Shown piece after piece: positions 7,662-15,431 of a stretch of 22,620 bases of DNA (position 1 is its first letter; each line of letters begins with the position of its first letter). The DNA lies in contig DAITPA010000028.1 of the NCBI GenBank assembly GCA_036833805.1, positions 1 to 22,620 on the forward strand, given 5' to 3'. The notes beneath the pieces were generated by a model. The model was given only the letters and a program-made list of their open reading frames with translations, ran no database searches and was not told the origin of the DNA. Both the position numbers and the translations under genes were made by a program. Origin of the DNA: PALSA-1196 sp036833805. GTDB taxonomy: Bacteria > Pseudomonadota > Gammaproteobacteria > Steroidobacterales > Steroidobacteraceae.

Positions 7662-9333
7662 AGAAGGTCTCTTTGGTCACGATGAGAAATTGTAGCTTGT
7701 GAATTGAGGGATCGCCGTTGAGCGGAATAGCGAGATCGACATGGATGATATTACCGAGGCCGGAGCGGCTGTTGCCAATGCGCAGGCCAAAGCCCACGTC
7801 CTTTAGGAGCCCGAGGCCCGGCGCGGCGAGCGCCGCCGCACCCCAGGTGCGGCCCACGTCCATGAACGCGGCGCCGCCAACGCGGGCCAGGCGAAACGGA
7901 TACCAATTGGTAAAGTAGCGCTCTTCGATCGTCACGAGCGCGCGCGATGTGCCGTCCTGGTAGCGCAGCGGATAGCCGCGCAGGCCATTGTCGCCGCCCA
8001 GGAGAATCTGGTTGTCGAGGTCGAGATTGCGACCCGCGGCCGCGTCAAGCCCGGCGTAGAAGAGCAATTGCTCCGACTGTCTGCGGTAGTAATGCAAGCC
8101 GGCGGCGGCGATGGTGTTTTGCGGTGTGCCGTTTTCGAGGCGCCCATCGAGCGTCGTCGTGAAGAGCAGCGTTTCGCGATGCGAGGAGGCAATCCCGTAG
8201 CCCGCGACGGCGGAGAACACGAGTCCGGCAAGATTTGCTCCAAAGGCCGGATCGGACCAGCCGATCTGGGCGCTGACATGGGTCCCAAGGTAAAAATCCT
8301 CGGTGCGCTCGATCTCGTTGTAATTGTGATACTTGAGATAATCATCCTCGATGAGCTCGTAGCGCACCCACGGGTAGACCAATTTGCGCTCGCCCGGCAC
8401 GACGCTGACGCCGGTAAAAACGGGCGCGACCGCGAATTGCCGATCGTCAAAGGTGGCGCCGAGAGTCCAGCGCGCGACCCAGCCGTTCTCAAGTCCTCGC
8501 GACCAGCCGCCATAGGCTCGGGCCAAGCGATCGTGTTCCTGAAACTGATCGATTACATTGCCGCGGTCGTACAGCGAATCGACACGCAGGTCATCGGCGC
8601 CGCCGGCGCCGCCCGTCCAGCGGGAATCAAGCGCATAAAAAAGTCGATCGACGAATAGGTCGTGCTGATAGCCGTCGCTGTTCTGCGAATACAGCGCCTG
8701 CACTCCGACGCGACTGCCGTGGACATCTTTGTCCTGCACGCCGAACTGTGTCTCGGTGCGGTCGACGCTGGATTTGCGGCCGAGCGTGACGGCGGTGCCG
8801 TAACCGAATGCGTTCAGCTCCTGCAATTGGAAGCCGATGCTGCTGGTGCCGCCGCTGCGGCCATAAGAGAACCCAGGATTTAAGGTCCACACATCGCGAG
8901 TCGTAACGAGAACATCCACGCGTCCGTCGTGGTAGGCGATGGGCCGGATCGATGCATCATAGAAGTACGACGCCTTCCGCAACAGACGCTCGGACTCTTC
9001 CAGCACGCGGCGAGAGTACTTATCGCCGCTGACAAACAACAGTTCCCGGCGGACGATCTGCTGCCGGGTGCGGGCGTGCAGCCGGTCAGCGAGCCGGAAG
9101 AGCCTCGTGTCATCTCGCGGGTCATTAAGATCGAAGATGTTCAGGTTGTTGATCGTGATGTTTCCAATGAGCGCTGCGGAGCGTTCGAGCTCGGCGTCGC
9201 TTGGCAGCCGAGCGCTCGCTTGCGGTAACGCCGCGCACGGGGTCAGAAGAATGCACAGGAGCATTGCACGGTGCGATGACACGGCAAGGATCGTACGGCA
9301 CGAGCGCGCGCCGCTTCTGTGCATCAGTCGCAT
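7660..9333 (-). CDS. Omp85/BamA-superfamily outer-membrane protein with one apparent POTRA domain
   Basis: The 557-aa product starts with a signal-peptide-like segment: a long basic N-region, a hydrophobic core LLCILLTPCAAL, and a probable cleavage after QASA near residue 41. One POTRA-like module follows (about 55-130: hairpin-plus-helix pattern, GDKYSRRVLEESERLLR, ending in RVDVLVTTRDVWTL). The rest is a beta-barrel rich in alternating aromatic/Gly strands with a GLRGYP-type surface-antigen (D15) motif around residue 450. The last residue is Phe, as expected for BAM substrates. BamA itself has five POTRAs and TpsB proteins two, so this is a short, non-canonical member. It could also start at ATG 9264 (residue 24), which gives a more ordinary signal peptide. 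It follows arnB by 21 bp. No secreted partner is adjacent, so the cargo is unknown. Confidence 0.8.
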   Translation of the reverse strand: MRLMHRSGARSCRTILAVSSHRAMLLCILLTPCAALPQASARLPSDAELERSAALIGNITINNLNIFDLNDPRDDTRLFRLADRLHARTRQQIVRRELLFVSGDKYSRRVLEESERLLRKASYFYDASIRPIAYHDGRVDVLVTTRDVWTLNPGFSYGRSGGTSSIGFQLQELNAFGYGTAVTLGRKSSVDRTETQFGVQDKDVHGSRVGVQALYSQNSDGYQHDLFVDRLFYALDSRWTGGAGGADDLRVDSLYDRGNVIDQFQEHDRLARAYGGWSRGLENGWVARWTLGATFDDRQFAVAPVFTGVSVVPGERKLVYPWVRYELIEDDYLKYHNYNEIERTEDFYLGTHVSAQIGWSDPAFGANLAGLVFSAVAGYGIASSHRETLLFTTTLDGRLENGTPQNTIAAAGLHYYRRQSEQLLFYAGLDAAAGRNLDLDNQILLGGDNGLRGYPLRYQDGTSRALVTIEERYFTNWYPFRLARVGGAAFMDVGRTWGAAALAAPGLGLLKDVGFGLRIGNSRSGLGNIIHVDLAIPLNGDPSIHKLQFLIVTKETF

Positions 9334-9354
9334 TCTTGGGTGTTTTGAGCGCGT

Positions 9355-10497
9355 TTAACGGCGCGCATGCGCACGCAAAATGCGCTGTACGGCAGCGATG
9401 ACGCGTGCGACGTCGCCGTCCTGCATGGCCGGGAACAGCGGCAAGGTGAGAATATTGCGACCGATGTGCTCGGCGTGCGGGAAGTCGCCCGGTTTCCACC
9501 CGAGACGCCGGTAGAGCGCAAAGAGATGGATGGCGGGGTAGTGCACGCCGGTACCGATGCCTGCAGCATGCAGCTGCCGCATCACCTCCGCGCGCTTGAT
9601 CGTCAAACGCTCCTCGGGCAGCACGACCTGAAACATGTGCCAGTTGCTGTTCACGAAGTCAGCGACGGGGAGCTCAAGGCCGAGCTCGCCGACGCCCGCC
9701 TGCTCGAACCCTGCGAAATACTCCCGCGCAAGATGGCGGCGGCGGCTGTTGAAGGCGGCAAGATGCGGCAACTGCCCAAGACCCACGCGCGCGGCGACGT
9801 CGGTGAGATTGAACTTGCCGCCGACGAGGTCGACCTCCATGCCGTCGTAGCCGCAGCGCACGACGCCCTGCAGACGATACTTTTCCGCAAGCGCGGCTTC
9901 CTCGGCATCGTTCATCACGAGGCAGCCGCCCTCGATCGTCGTCACATTCTTGTTGGGGTGAAAGCTGATGGATACGAAATCGCCGATCGAGCCAATGCGC
10001 CGCCCGCCCCATTCACTGCCCAGAGCCTGCGCTGCGTCTTCCACGACCCTTAAGTGATGTCGTTTGGCAATCGCATAGAGCCGATCGCGGTCGACCGGCA
10101 GGCCGGCAAGATCAACCGGAATGATCGCGCGCGTGGCGGGCGTGATCGCCGCTTCAATGCGGCTAAGATCGATATTGCGCGTCAGCGGATCGACATCGAC
10201 GAAAACCGGCCGTGCGCCGACCTCGAGCACGACATTGCTGGTCGCGACCCAGGACAAGGGGGTGGTGATGACTTCCGCGCCCGCGCCGATGCCGGCGATG
10301 CGCAGGGCGATCTCCATCGTGCAGGTGCCGGAGTTGAAGGCACGCACGGGCCTTCCTCCTACATATTCAGACAGGGCCGCTTCGAACGCCTTGACCTGCG
10401 GCCCGGAGGTGATCCAGCCCGAACGCAGGACCTCTGCAACACCCTCGATGGTCTCGTCATCGATGAGCGGACGGGTGAACGGCAAAAATTCGCTCAT
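9355..10497 (-). CDS. arnB: UDP-4-amino-4-deoxy-L-arabinose--oxoglutarate aminotransferase
   Basis: PLP-dependent DegT/DnrJ/EryC1/StrS-family aminotransferase of 380 aa. It converts UDP-Ara4O, made by the ArnA decarboxylase, to UDP-Ara4N with glutamate as amino donor. It opens with SEFLPFTRP, nearly the same as E. coli ArnB, then SGWITSGP, VEDAAQALG and the PLP lysine Lys183 in HPNKNVTTIEGG (Salmonella ArnB uses Lys188). KFNLTDVAARVGLGQL is another family signature. The start is ATG 10497, overlapping the stop of the preceding gene as ATGA; the open frame further upstream lies over that gene and is not coding. ArnB comes last in this operon, whereas it leads the enterobacterial arnBCADTEF order. 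Aminotransferases for other sugars are related, but the operon context makes arnB the best call. Confidence 0.9.
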   Translation of the reverse strand: MSEFLPFTRPLIDDETIEGVAEVLRSGWITSGPQVKAFEAALSEYVGGRPVRAFNSGTCTMEIALRIAGIGAGAEVITTPLSWVATSNVVLEVGARPVFVDVDPLTRNIDLSRIEAAITPATRAIIPVDLAGLPVDRDRLYAIAKRHHLRVVEDAAQALGSEWGGRRIGSIGDFVSISFHPNKNVTTIEGGCLVMNDAEEAALAEKYRLQGVVRCGYDGMEVDLVGGKFNLTDVAARVGLGQLPHLAAFNSRRRHLAREYFAGFEQAGVGELGLELPVADFVNSNWHMFQVVLPEERLTIKRAEVMRQLHAAGIGTGVHYPAIHLFALYRRLGWKPGDFPHAEHIGRNILTLPLFPAMQDGDVARVIAAVQRILRAHARR

Positions 10498-10874
10498 GGA
10501 GCGGCTCGGGCGAGAACAACGACGCCCGCAATGATCAACAAAATACCGAAGACCTTGGGGACCGACAGCGCCTCGCCGAACAGAAACGCTGCGGCGATCG
10601 CGTTCACGACATAGCCGGCCGAGAGCATAGGGTAGGCGACGCTCACCGGGACGCGCGACAAAGCGCCCAACCACAAGACAACGCTTACTCCATAGACGGA
10701 CAGCCCGATCCACAGCGGATACGTTCTTGCCAGTTGCGCGACGGCGCTCCACGACAGCTCGCCCGAGTCCGAGACCAGTATGCCGCTCGTGCGAGTTGCA
10801 GCCTTGAGCAGCAGTTGCGCGGCCGCATTCAGTGCGACGCCCCCGAGCAGCAGCAGCCAAGTGATCGGTGTCAT
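10494..10874 (-). CDS. Small four-helix membrane transporter, ArnE/ArnF-like
   Basis: The 126-aa protein is almost wholly hydrophobic, with four predicted membrane helices (roughly residues 4-22, 45-65, 72-92 and 98-122), like the SMR/EamA-fold subunits. VSVAYPMLSAGYVVNAIAA and a C-terminal FGILLIIAGV helix are typical of that group. By position between arnT and arnB, its likely role is flipping undecaprenyl-phosphate-Ara4N from the cytoplasmic to the periplasmic face of the inner membrane. Enterobacteria use an ArnE-ArnF heterodimer; only one gene is present here, so a homodimer or an unlinked partner is inferred. ATG 10874 overlaps the arnT stop as ATGA, and its own stop overlaps the arnB start the same way, indicating translational coupling. 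A general EmrE-like drug transporter is the alternative. Confidence 0.75.
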   Translation of the reverse strand: MTPITWLLLLGGVALNAAAQLLLKAATRTSGILVSDSGELSWSAVAQLARTYPLWIGLSVYGVSVVLWLGALSRVPVSVAYPMLSAGYVVNAIAAAFLFGEALSVPKVFGILLIIAGVVVLARAAP

Positions 10875-12538
10875 CGGCGGCTCACGATGAGCCGTTCCGG
10901 CACGCGCGCGCGCACCACCATGGGCAGCCCCTGTTGTTGTAACAGCGAATAGGTGTCTGGTGCGACAACGGCGAGCGCATCGGAGGCGGAAAGCCAACGA
11001 GCCCGAAAGGCCTCGAGCGAATCGAGCGTTTTGTCTGGTTCGAGCGTCAGCCCAAAATCGAGCTCGCCGCGCGTCTCGACCAGCGTCATGGTGCGCCCCA
11101 GATAGAACGGTAAACTCTGATCATATGTACGCACGCTGTAAATCGGCGTGCCGGCCATGATGGCAGGACTGAGCTGTGCTGCAAGGGTAGCCCCCGAGTA
11201 GAGCGGCGCGACGACGTGTGCGCTCAAGAGGAGCACGAACACGCAAAGATATGCCGTCATACCCACCGTTGCCGTCGCCTCGACTTTGCCGCGCGCGAGG
11301 AAGCCGCCGCCGATGCAGATCAAACCCATGAGCAGAATCGGTAACCGCAGTTGAATGAAGAAGGGCGCGCGCACCGGGTCGGGCAGAAAGCGCGGCAGAA
11401 GTCCCGCTGCAACCGCCAGGAGGACGCCTGTCATCACGAGGCCCAAGCCTGTGCGCTCGAGGTCGCGCCGCCGCTCTTCGGCTTGAGCGCTCGCCATGAG
11501 CAGAGCGAGCGCCGGAAAGAGCGGCAGAATGTAAGGGATGAGCTTCGAATCAGACATTGAGAAGAAGACGAACACGATGACGCACCACACCCAGAGGAAT
11601 GCGCGGGCATCAAACTCGCTCGGCGCTCTTGACACACGCCAGCCGCTTGCGAGCGCGCGCCCCGCGGGCAGGAGCCACGGCAGCGAGCCTACCGCGAGCA
11701 CCGGGATGAAGAACCACGGCGGCTCGTAGCGATCCTCGATGGTTGTTAAAAAGCGCTGGAAGTGTTCCCGTACGAAGAAGAAGTCAAAGAACTGCGGCAC
11801 GTGGCGCTGCATGAGGACGCACCAGGGCAGCGCAATGAGCATGAAGACCGCAAGCCCGGTAACGAGCGAAAGCCGTCTCCACGGCTTCCAGTGCCGGTAG
11901 AGAAGTGAATAGGCGCCGAGCGCAAACGCCGGCAGAACGAGCGCCACCAGACCCTTGGTCAAAAACGCCGCGGCGGCGCAGGCCCAGGCGAGCCACATCC
12001 ACTGCCGGCGCCCGACCGCGCTCGTTGCCGCATCCTGAGCGACGCAGAAGGCGGCAAGTGTCAGCGTCATGAAGAATGTCAGGCTCATATCGAGAGTCAG
12101 CTGCTGACTCATCACGAGCACAGCAAAGCTCGTCGCTAGCATGATCGCAGCGCGCCGGGCTACCGCGCTGCCCCACAGCCGCCGCGCCAGCGCCGCCGTC
12201 ACGAGGACTGTGAAAAGGCCGCACAGGCCCGTATACAGGCGCGCCGCCCACACGTGGGTGCCAAATAGCTCATAGGCGAGCGCCGTCGCCCAGTACTGCA
12301 GCGGCGGCTTCTCGATATAGACAAGATTGTTGAGATGCGGCACGAGCCAGTTGCCGCTTGCAAGCATCTCGCGCGGAATCTCCGCATAGCGGCCTTCGTC
12401 GGGGTTGAAGAGCGGGCGCTCGCCCATGAGCGCAAACCACGGCGCGGCCAAGGCGATGATGATCCAGAGCCGCGCAGGCGCGTGCCGCGACTCGCCCGTG
12501 CGCACGCTCAACACGCGCCAGCCGCCTCCTGCACACAT
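10871..12538 (-). CDS. arnT: Undecaprenyl-phosphate-Ara4N:lipid A glycosyltransferase (ArnT-like, PMT/GT83 fold)
   Basis: Integral membrane glycosyltransferase of 555 aa. It moves Ara4N from the undecaprenyl carrier to lipid A phosphate on the periplasmic face. The first periplasmic loop has the family signature NPDEGRYAEIPREM with Asp47, followed by YIEKPPLQYW with Glu76 and Lys77; the Asp-Lys spacing of 30 matches the D55/K85 pair of the Cupriavidus ArnT. About a dozen hydrophobic segments follow, then a C-terminal soluble domain ending near 555. The start is uncertain: ATG 12538 has GGGG just upstream, while GTG 12514 has GGAGG 10 nt upstream and lies almost on the arnD stop. Both give a complete first helix. 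It overlaps arnD upstream and the ArnE/F-like gene downstream (ATGA). Another PMT-family transferase is possible, but the operon makes ArnT by far the best reading. Confidence 0.88.
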   Translation of the reverse strand: MCAGGGWRVLSVRTGESRHAPARLWIIIALAAPWFALMGERPLFNPDEGRYAEIPREMLASGNWLVPHLNNLVYIEKPPLQYWATALAYELFGTHVWAARLYTGLCGLFTVLVTAALARRLWGSAVARRAAIMLATSFAVLVMSQQLTLDMSLTFFMTLTLAAFCVAQDAATSAVGRRQWMWLAWACAAAAFLTKGLVALVLPAFALGAYSLLYRHWKPWRRLSLVTGLAVFMLIALPWCVLMQRHVPQFFDFFFVREHFQRFLTTIEDRYEPPWFFIPVLAVGSLPWLLPAGRALASGWRVSRAPSEFDARAFLWVWCVIVFVFFSMSDSKLIPYILPLFPALALLMASAQAEERRRDLERTGLGLVMTGVLLAVAAGLLPRFLPDPVRAPFFIQLRLPILLMGLICIGGGFLARGKVEATATVGMTAYLCVFVLLLSAHVVAPLYSGATLAAQLSPAIMAGTPIYSVRTYDQSLPFYLGRTMTLVETRGELDFGLTLEPDKTLDSLEAFRARWLSASDALAVVAPDTYSLLQQQGLPMVVRARVPERLIVSRR

Positions 12539-13431
12539 CGCCCCTGTAGCGCAAGACGCCCCGAGCGGCCCGGGACCTCGCCCATTTCAATCGCATGGCG
12601 GGGCAATTGTGTGCCTTTCAAGGACGCTGCGAGATCGCACATCGGCACGATCGTAAATCCGTCGGCAAGCCAGCCTTGCAGGGGCTCCTCGAACTGCGGC
12701 GCATGCTGGCCGCCTTCAAGTTCAGCGTGCAAGGTGAACACCTGTGCCGCAAACCCCGCGGCGCGAGCGCTTGCGCGCAGACGCTCGCAGGCCCCCGCGG
12801 CGCTCATCCCATCGATGCCGATGAGCTCATCAAGCGTCGGCAGTGTAGTCGGGATCTGCACGCAGTCCCCCCAGACGCTGCCCATCGCCGGCAGAAACGG
12901 GTGGCTGCCGCGCGTGTCGCTTGCGTACTCGAGGCCGAACTGTGCCTCAAGCAAGAGCGTATAGGGATTTAACTGCCAGCCCGCGGCGGCGTGCGAGCAC
13001 GCCGCCGTGCCAAACACAGCGGCGAAGGTGTCGAATGCGCGCGTGAACTCGCGGCGCGTCCACGCGGCATTCGCGTGCTCGACACCGTCCTGCCAGCGGA
13101 CGTGATCGTAACAGTGCACCCCGACCTCAAAGCCCGCATCGCGCACGGCGCGCATCGCGTTGCCCGCGCGTTTGCCGATCGGCGGCCCCGGCAGCAAGGT
13201 GCCGTAGAGGAGGGTGCGCCAGCCGTAATGCGCTACGACCGACGTGCGGCGCACCTTGCGCAAAAACCCCGGGCGCAGTGCGCGCTTCAAGGCGCGCCCG
13301 GTATGATCCGGGCCGACGCTGAAATAAAAGCTCGCGCCTACCTTAAGGCGGGTAAGGAGCGCTGCAATTCGCGGTACGCCCTCAAGAGTGCCGCGCAGGG
13401 TGTCGACGTCAACTTTGAGCGCCAGGCGCAA
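12508..13431 (-). CDS. arnD: 4-deoxy-4-formamido-L-arabinose-phosphoundecaprenol deformylase
   Basis: NodB-type polysaccharide deacetylase family protein of 307 aa, removing the formyl group from undecaprenyl-phosphate-Ara4FN so that the sugar can be flipped and transferred. The N-terminus LALKVDVDTLRGTLEGVP closely resembles E. coli ArnD and supplies metal and catalytic aspartates (Asp8, Asp10). The HxxxH metal site is HCYDH (106-110), followed by VRWQD as in ArnD. The start codon is TTG at 13431, immediately after and in the same frame as the TGA stop of the preceding decarboxylase gene. No other usable start exists before the conserved DVD motif, so TTG is effectively forced. A weak GGTGGA lies about 10 nt upstream. 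The 3' end overlaps arnT. Confidence 0.9.
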   Translation of the reverse strand: MRLALKVDVDTLRGTLEGVPRIAALLTRLKVGASFYFSVGPDHTGRALKRALRPGFLRKVRRTSVVAHYGWRTLLYGTLLPGPPIGKRAGNAMRAVRDAGFEVGVHCYDHVRWQDGVEHANAAWTRREFTRAFDTFAAVFGTAACSHAAAGWQLNPYTLLLEAQFGLEYASDTRGSHPFLPAMGSVWGDCVQIPTTLPTLDELIGIDGMSAAGACERLRASARAAGFAAQVFTLHAELEGGQHAPQFEEPLQGWLADGFTIVPMCDLAASLKGTQLPRHAIEMGEVPGRSGRLALQGRCVQEAAGAC

Positions 13432-14478
13432 TCAGGCCGCATCCACCAGAGCGCTCGCCGCGGGCAGATTCGCCTGATACGACTCAAACACCCGCCGCAC
13501 GGCGATGGGCATGTCGATCTTTGGCGTCCAGCCAAGCTCGGCGGTCGTATTGCCGATCCACGGCACGCGACCCTGCACGTCCTGGTAACCCGCGCCGTAG
13601 TACTTCGCCGCGGTGACATCAACCAAATGTACCCGCGCCGCAGCTCCTGCGTAGGCGTCAATCGAGCGGGCGGTCTCGAGCATCAATTCTGCGAGCTGGC
13701 GCACCGAGAGATCATTGTGCGGGTTGCCAATGTTGTAGATTTTCCCTGAGGCTATCCCCTTCTCGTTGGCGATGATCTTCATCAGGCAATCGATGCCTTC
13801 GGAGATGAAGGTGAAGCAGCGCCGCTGGGCGCCGCCGTCGACGAGTTGAATGTCCTCGCCACGCACGATGTTGCCGAGAAACTGGGTGAGGACGCGCGAG
13901 CTGCCTTCCTTCGCCGTCAGCATGCGATCAAGTCCCGCGCCAATCCAGTTGAAAGGGCGAAACAGCGTGAAGTCGAGCCCCTGCTCGCCATACGCCCAGA
14001 TCACCCGATCAAGCAGCTGCTTGCTGCACGAATAGATCCAGCGCGACTTTGGAATTGGCCCCAAAACGAGCGAAGAGTCGTACGGATGAAACTCGCGGTC
14101 GGCAGACATGCCGTAGATCTCGGAGGTCGACGGGAATACCACGCGCTTCTTGTACTTCACGCATTGACGGATGAGCGGCAGGTTCGCCTCGAAATCAAGC
14201 TCAAATACCCGCAGCGGATCGCTGATGTAGGTTGCCGGTGTCGCAATCGCCACGAGCGGCAGGAGCACGTCGCACTTTCTGATGTGGTACTCGACCCACT
14301 CGCGGTTGATCGTGATGTCGCCCTCGAAGAAATGAAAGCGCGGGTTCGCAAGGAGCTGCGCCACCCGATCGCTTTCGAGGTCCATGCCGTACACATGCCA
14401 GTCCGTGTCGCGCAGTACCGCTTCGCTCAGATGGTGGCCGATGAAACCGTTGACCCCCAGGATGAGCAGCTTCTTCAT
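13432..14478 (-). CDS. UDP-glucuronic acid decarboxylase, stand-alone ArnA C-terminal domain
   Basis: Extended SDR protein of 348 aa, corresponding to the C-terminal half of enterobacterial ArnA. It oxidises UDP-glucuronate at C4 and decarboxylates it to UDP-Ara4O using NAD+. It shows GVNGFIG (8-14) for NAD binding, Ser119-Glu120 (in STSEIYG), Tyr149 and Lys153 (YSCSK), and Arg304 (in GRVPWI). The Ser/Glu/Tyr/Lys spacing is identical to Ser433/Glu434/Tyr463/Lys467 of E. coli ArnA, so the enzyme looks active. NWIGAGLDRM and ITINREWVEYHI are also ArnA-like. ATG 14478 overlaps the formyltransferase stop as ATGA. The TGA stop at 13432-13434 is followed without a gap by the arnD start in the same frame. 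UDP-xylose synthase is related, but context and motifs favour the Ara4N pathway. Confidence 0.92.
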   Translation of the reverse strand: MKKLLILGVNGFIGHHLSEAVLRDTDWHVYGMDLESDRVAQLLANPRFHFFEGDITINREWVEYHIRKCDVLLPLVAIATPATYISDPLRVFELDFEANLPLIRQCVKYKKRVVFPSTSEIYGMSADREFHPYDSSLVLGPIPKSRWIYSCSKQLLDRVIWAYGEQGLDFTLFRPFNWIGAGLDRMLTAKEGSSRVLTQFLGNIVRGEDIQLVDGGAQRRCFTFISEGIDCLMKIIANEKGIASGKIYNIGNPHNDLSVRQLAELMLETARSIDAYAGAAARVHLVDVTAAKYYGAGYQDVQGRVPWIGNTTAELGWTPKIDMPIAVRRVFESYQANLPAASALVDAA

Positions 14479-15431
14479 ATATGAAGTTTCCTTTTGGACG
14501 CAGTGGTCGAAAATCGCAGCGGCGCCTCACCAAAGAGGCGCCCGAAAGCGTGCGCGTCGACAGGCTCGGTAGCGACGCTGAACGCAGCAATCTTGAGCCT
14601 TACGCCATCGCTGCAATCAAGATAGAGCCGTCCGTCTTCGACGTACAGACAGGGCGCAAGTTCTGGATAGACGCTCTTTTCGGCGCACCAGTTGGAGTGC
14701 GCGAACAGCAGTCGCTGCGATCCCAAATCCGTGAAGGCGCCGGGAAAGGGAGGTGCGACCGCGCGGATCAAGGCGTGAATGCGCGCCGCCGGCCACGACC
14801 AGTCGATGCGTCCGTCCTCGGGCGTGCGGCCGCCAAAGTAGGAGCCTTTGGAGAGATTCATGGCGCGGCCGGCCGGCGGCCCGGCGGCGAGCGTCGGCAG
14901 CCACCGCACCAGCAGGCGCGCCGCGGCCTTGGCGACCGCTTGCGATACGACGAGCGCCGTATCATCGATCCCGATCGCGACCGGCTCCTGTGCAACGATG
15001 GGGCCGGCGTCGGGCTTGCCGACCATATAGTGCAGTGTCGCGCCCGTTTGGGATTCGCCGTTCAAGATCGCCCAATTCACGCACGCACGACCGCGATACT
15101 TTGGCAGCAGTGAACCGTGCATGTTGAGAGCTCCCCAGCGGGGGCAGGCGAGGAGCGGCTCGGCGAGCAGCGAACGATAATAAAACGAGAAGATGTAGTC
15201 TGGCGCCAAGGCGGCGACCTGCCGCACCCACTGCGGGGAGTTCGCGTCGCCTGGCTTGACGACGGCAATGCCATGCTCGGCGGCAAGCTTGGCAACACTG
15301 CCGAACCACGCATTCTCGGTGATGCAGTCCTCATGCGTAAACACCAGCGGAACCTGTACGCCGTGCTCAACGAGCGCAGCGAGGCAGCGCACCCCCACCT
15401 CGCTGTAGGCGAACACCACGGCTTTAAACAC
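14475..15431 (-). CDS. UDP-Ara4N formyltransferase, stand-alone ArnA N-terminal domain
   Basis: The 318-aa protein corresponds to the N-terminal half of enterobacterial ArnA. It N-formylates UDP-Ara4N with 10-formyl-tetrahydrofolate. The catalytic triad is at Asn103, His105 (LNMHGSLLPKYRGRA) and Asp141 (GKPDAGPI), one residue off from Asn102/His104/Asp140 of E. coli ArnA. The N-terminus (FKAVVFAYSEVG) also matches. An OB-fold-like C-terminal domain follows, as in methionyl-tRNA formyltransferase relatives. GTG 15431 was chosen because it places FKAVVFAY at the family N-terminus; GTG codons at 15443 and 15458 are in-frame alternatives. The gene overlaps arnC by 8 bp and the decarboxylase gene by 4 bp. 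Having this domain as its own gene, rather than fused, is the main structural departure from the enterobacterial operon. Confidence 0.92.
   Translation of the reverse strand: MFKAVVFAYSEVGVRCLAALVEHGVQVPLVFTHEDCITENAWFGSVAKLAAEHGIAVVKPGDANSPQWVRQVAALAPDYIFSFYYRSLLAEPLLACPRWGALNMHGSLLPKYRGRACVNWAILNGESQTGATLHYMVGKPDAGPIVAQEPVAIGIDDTALVVSQAVAKAAARLLVRWLPTLAAGPPAGRAMNLSKGSYFGGRTPEDGRIDWSWPAARIHALIRAVAPPFPGAFTDLGSQRLLFAHSNWCAEKSVYPELAPCLYVEDGRLYLDCSDGVRLKIAAFSVATEPVDAHAFGRLFGEAPLRFSTTASKRKLHI

Noticed and set aside
10498..10860. Upstream extension of the arnB frame by 121 codons
   Set aside because: It lies over the ArnE/F-like gene in another frame; ATG 10497 gives the exact ArnB N-terminus.
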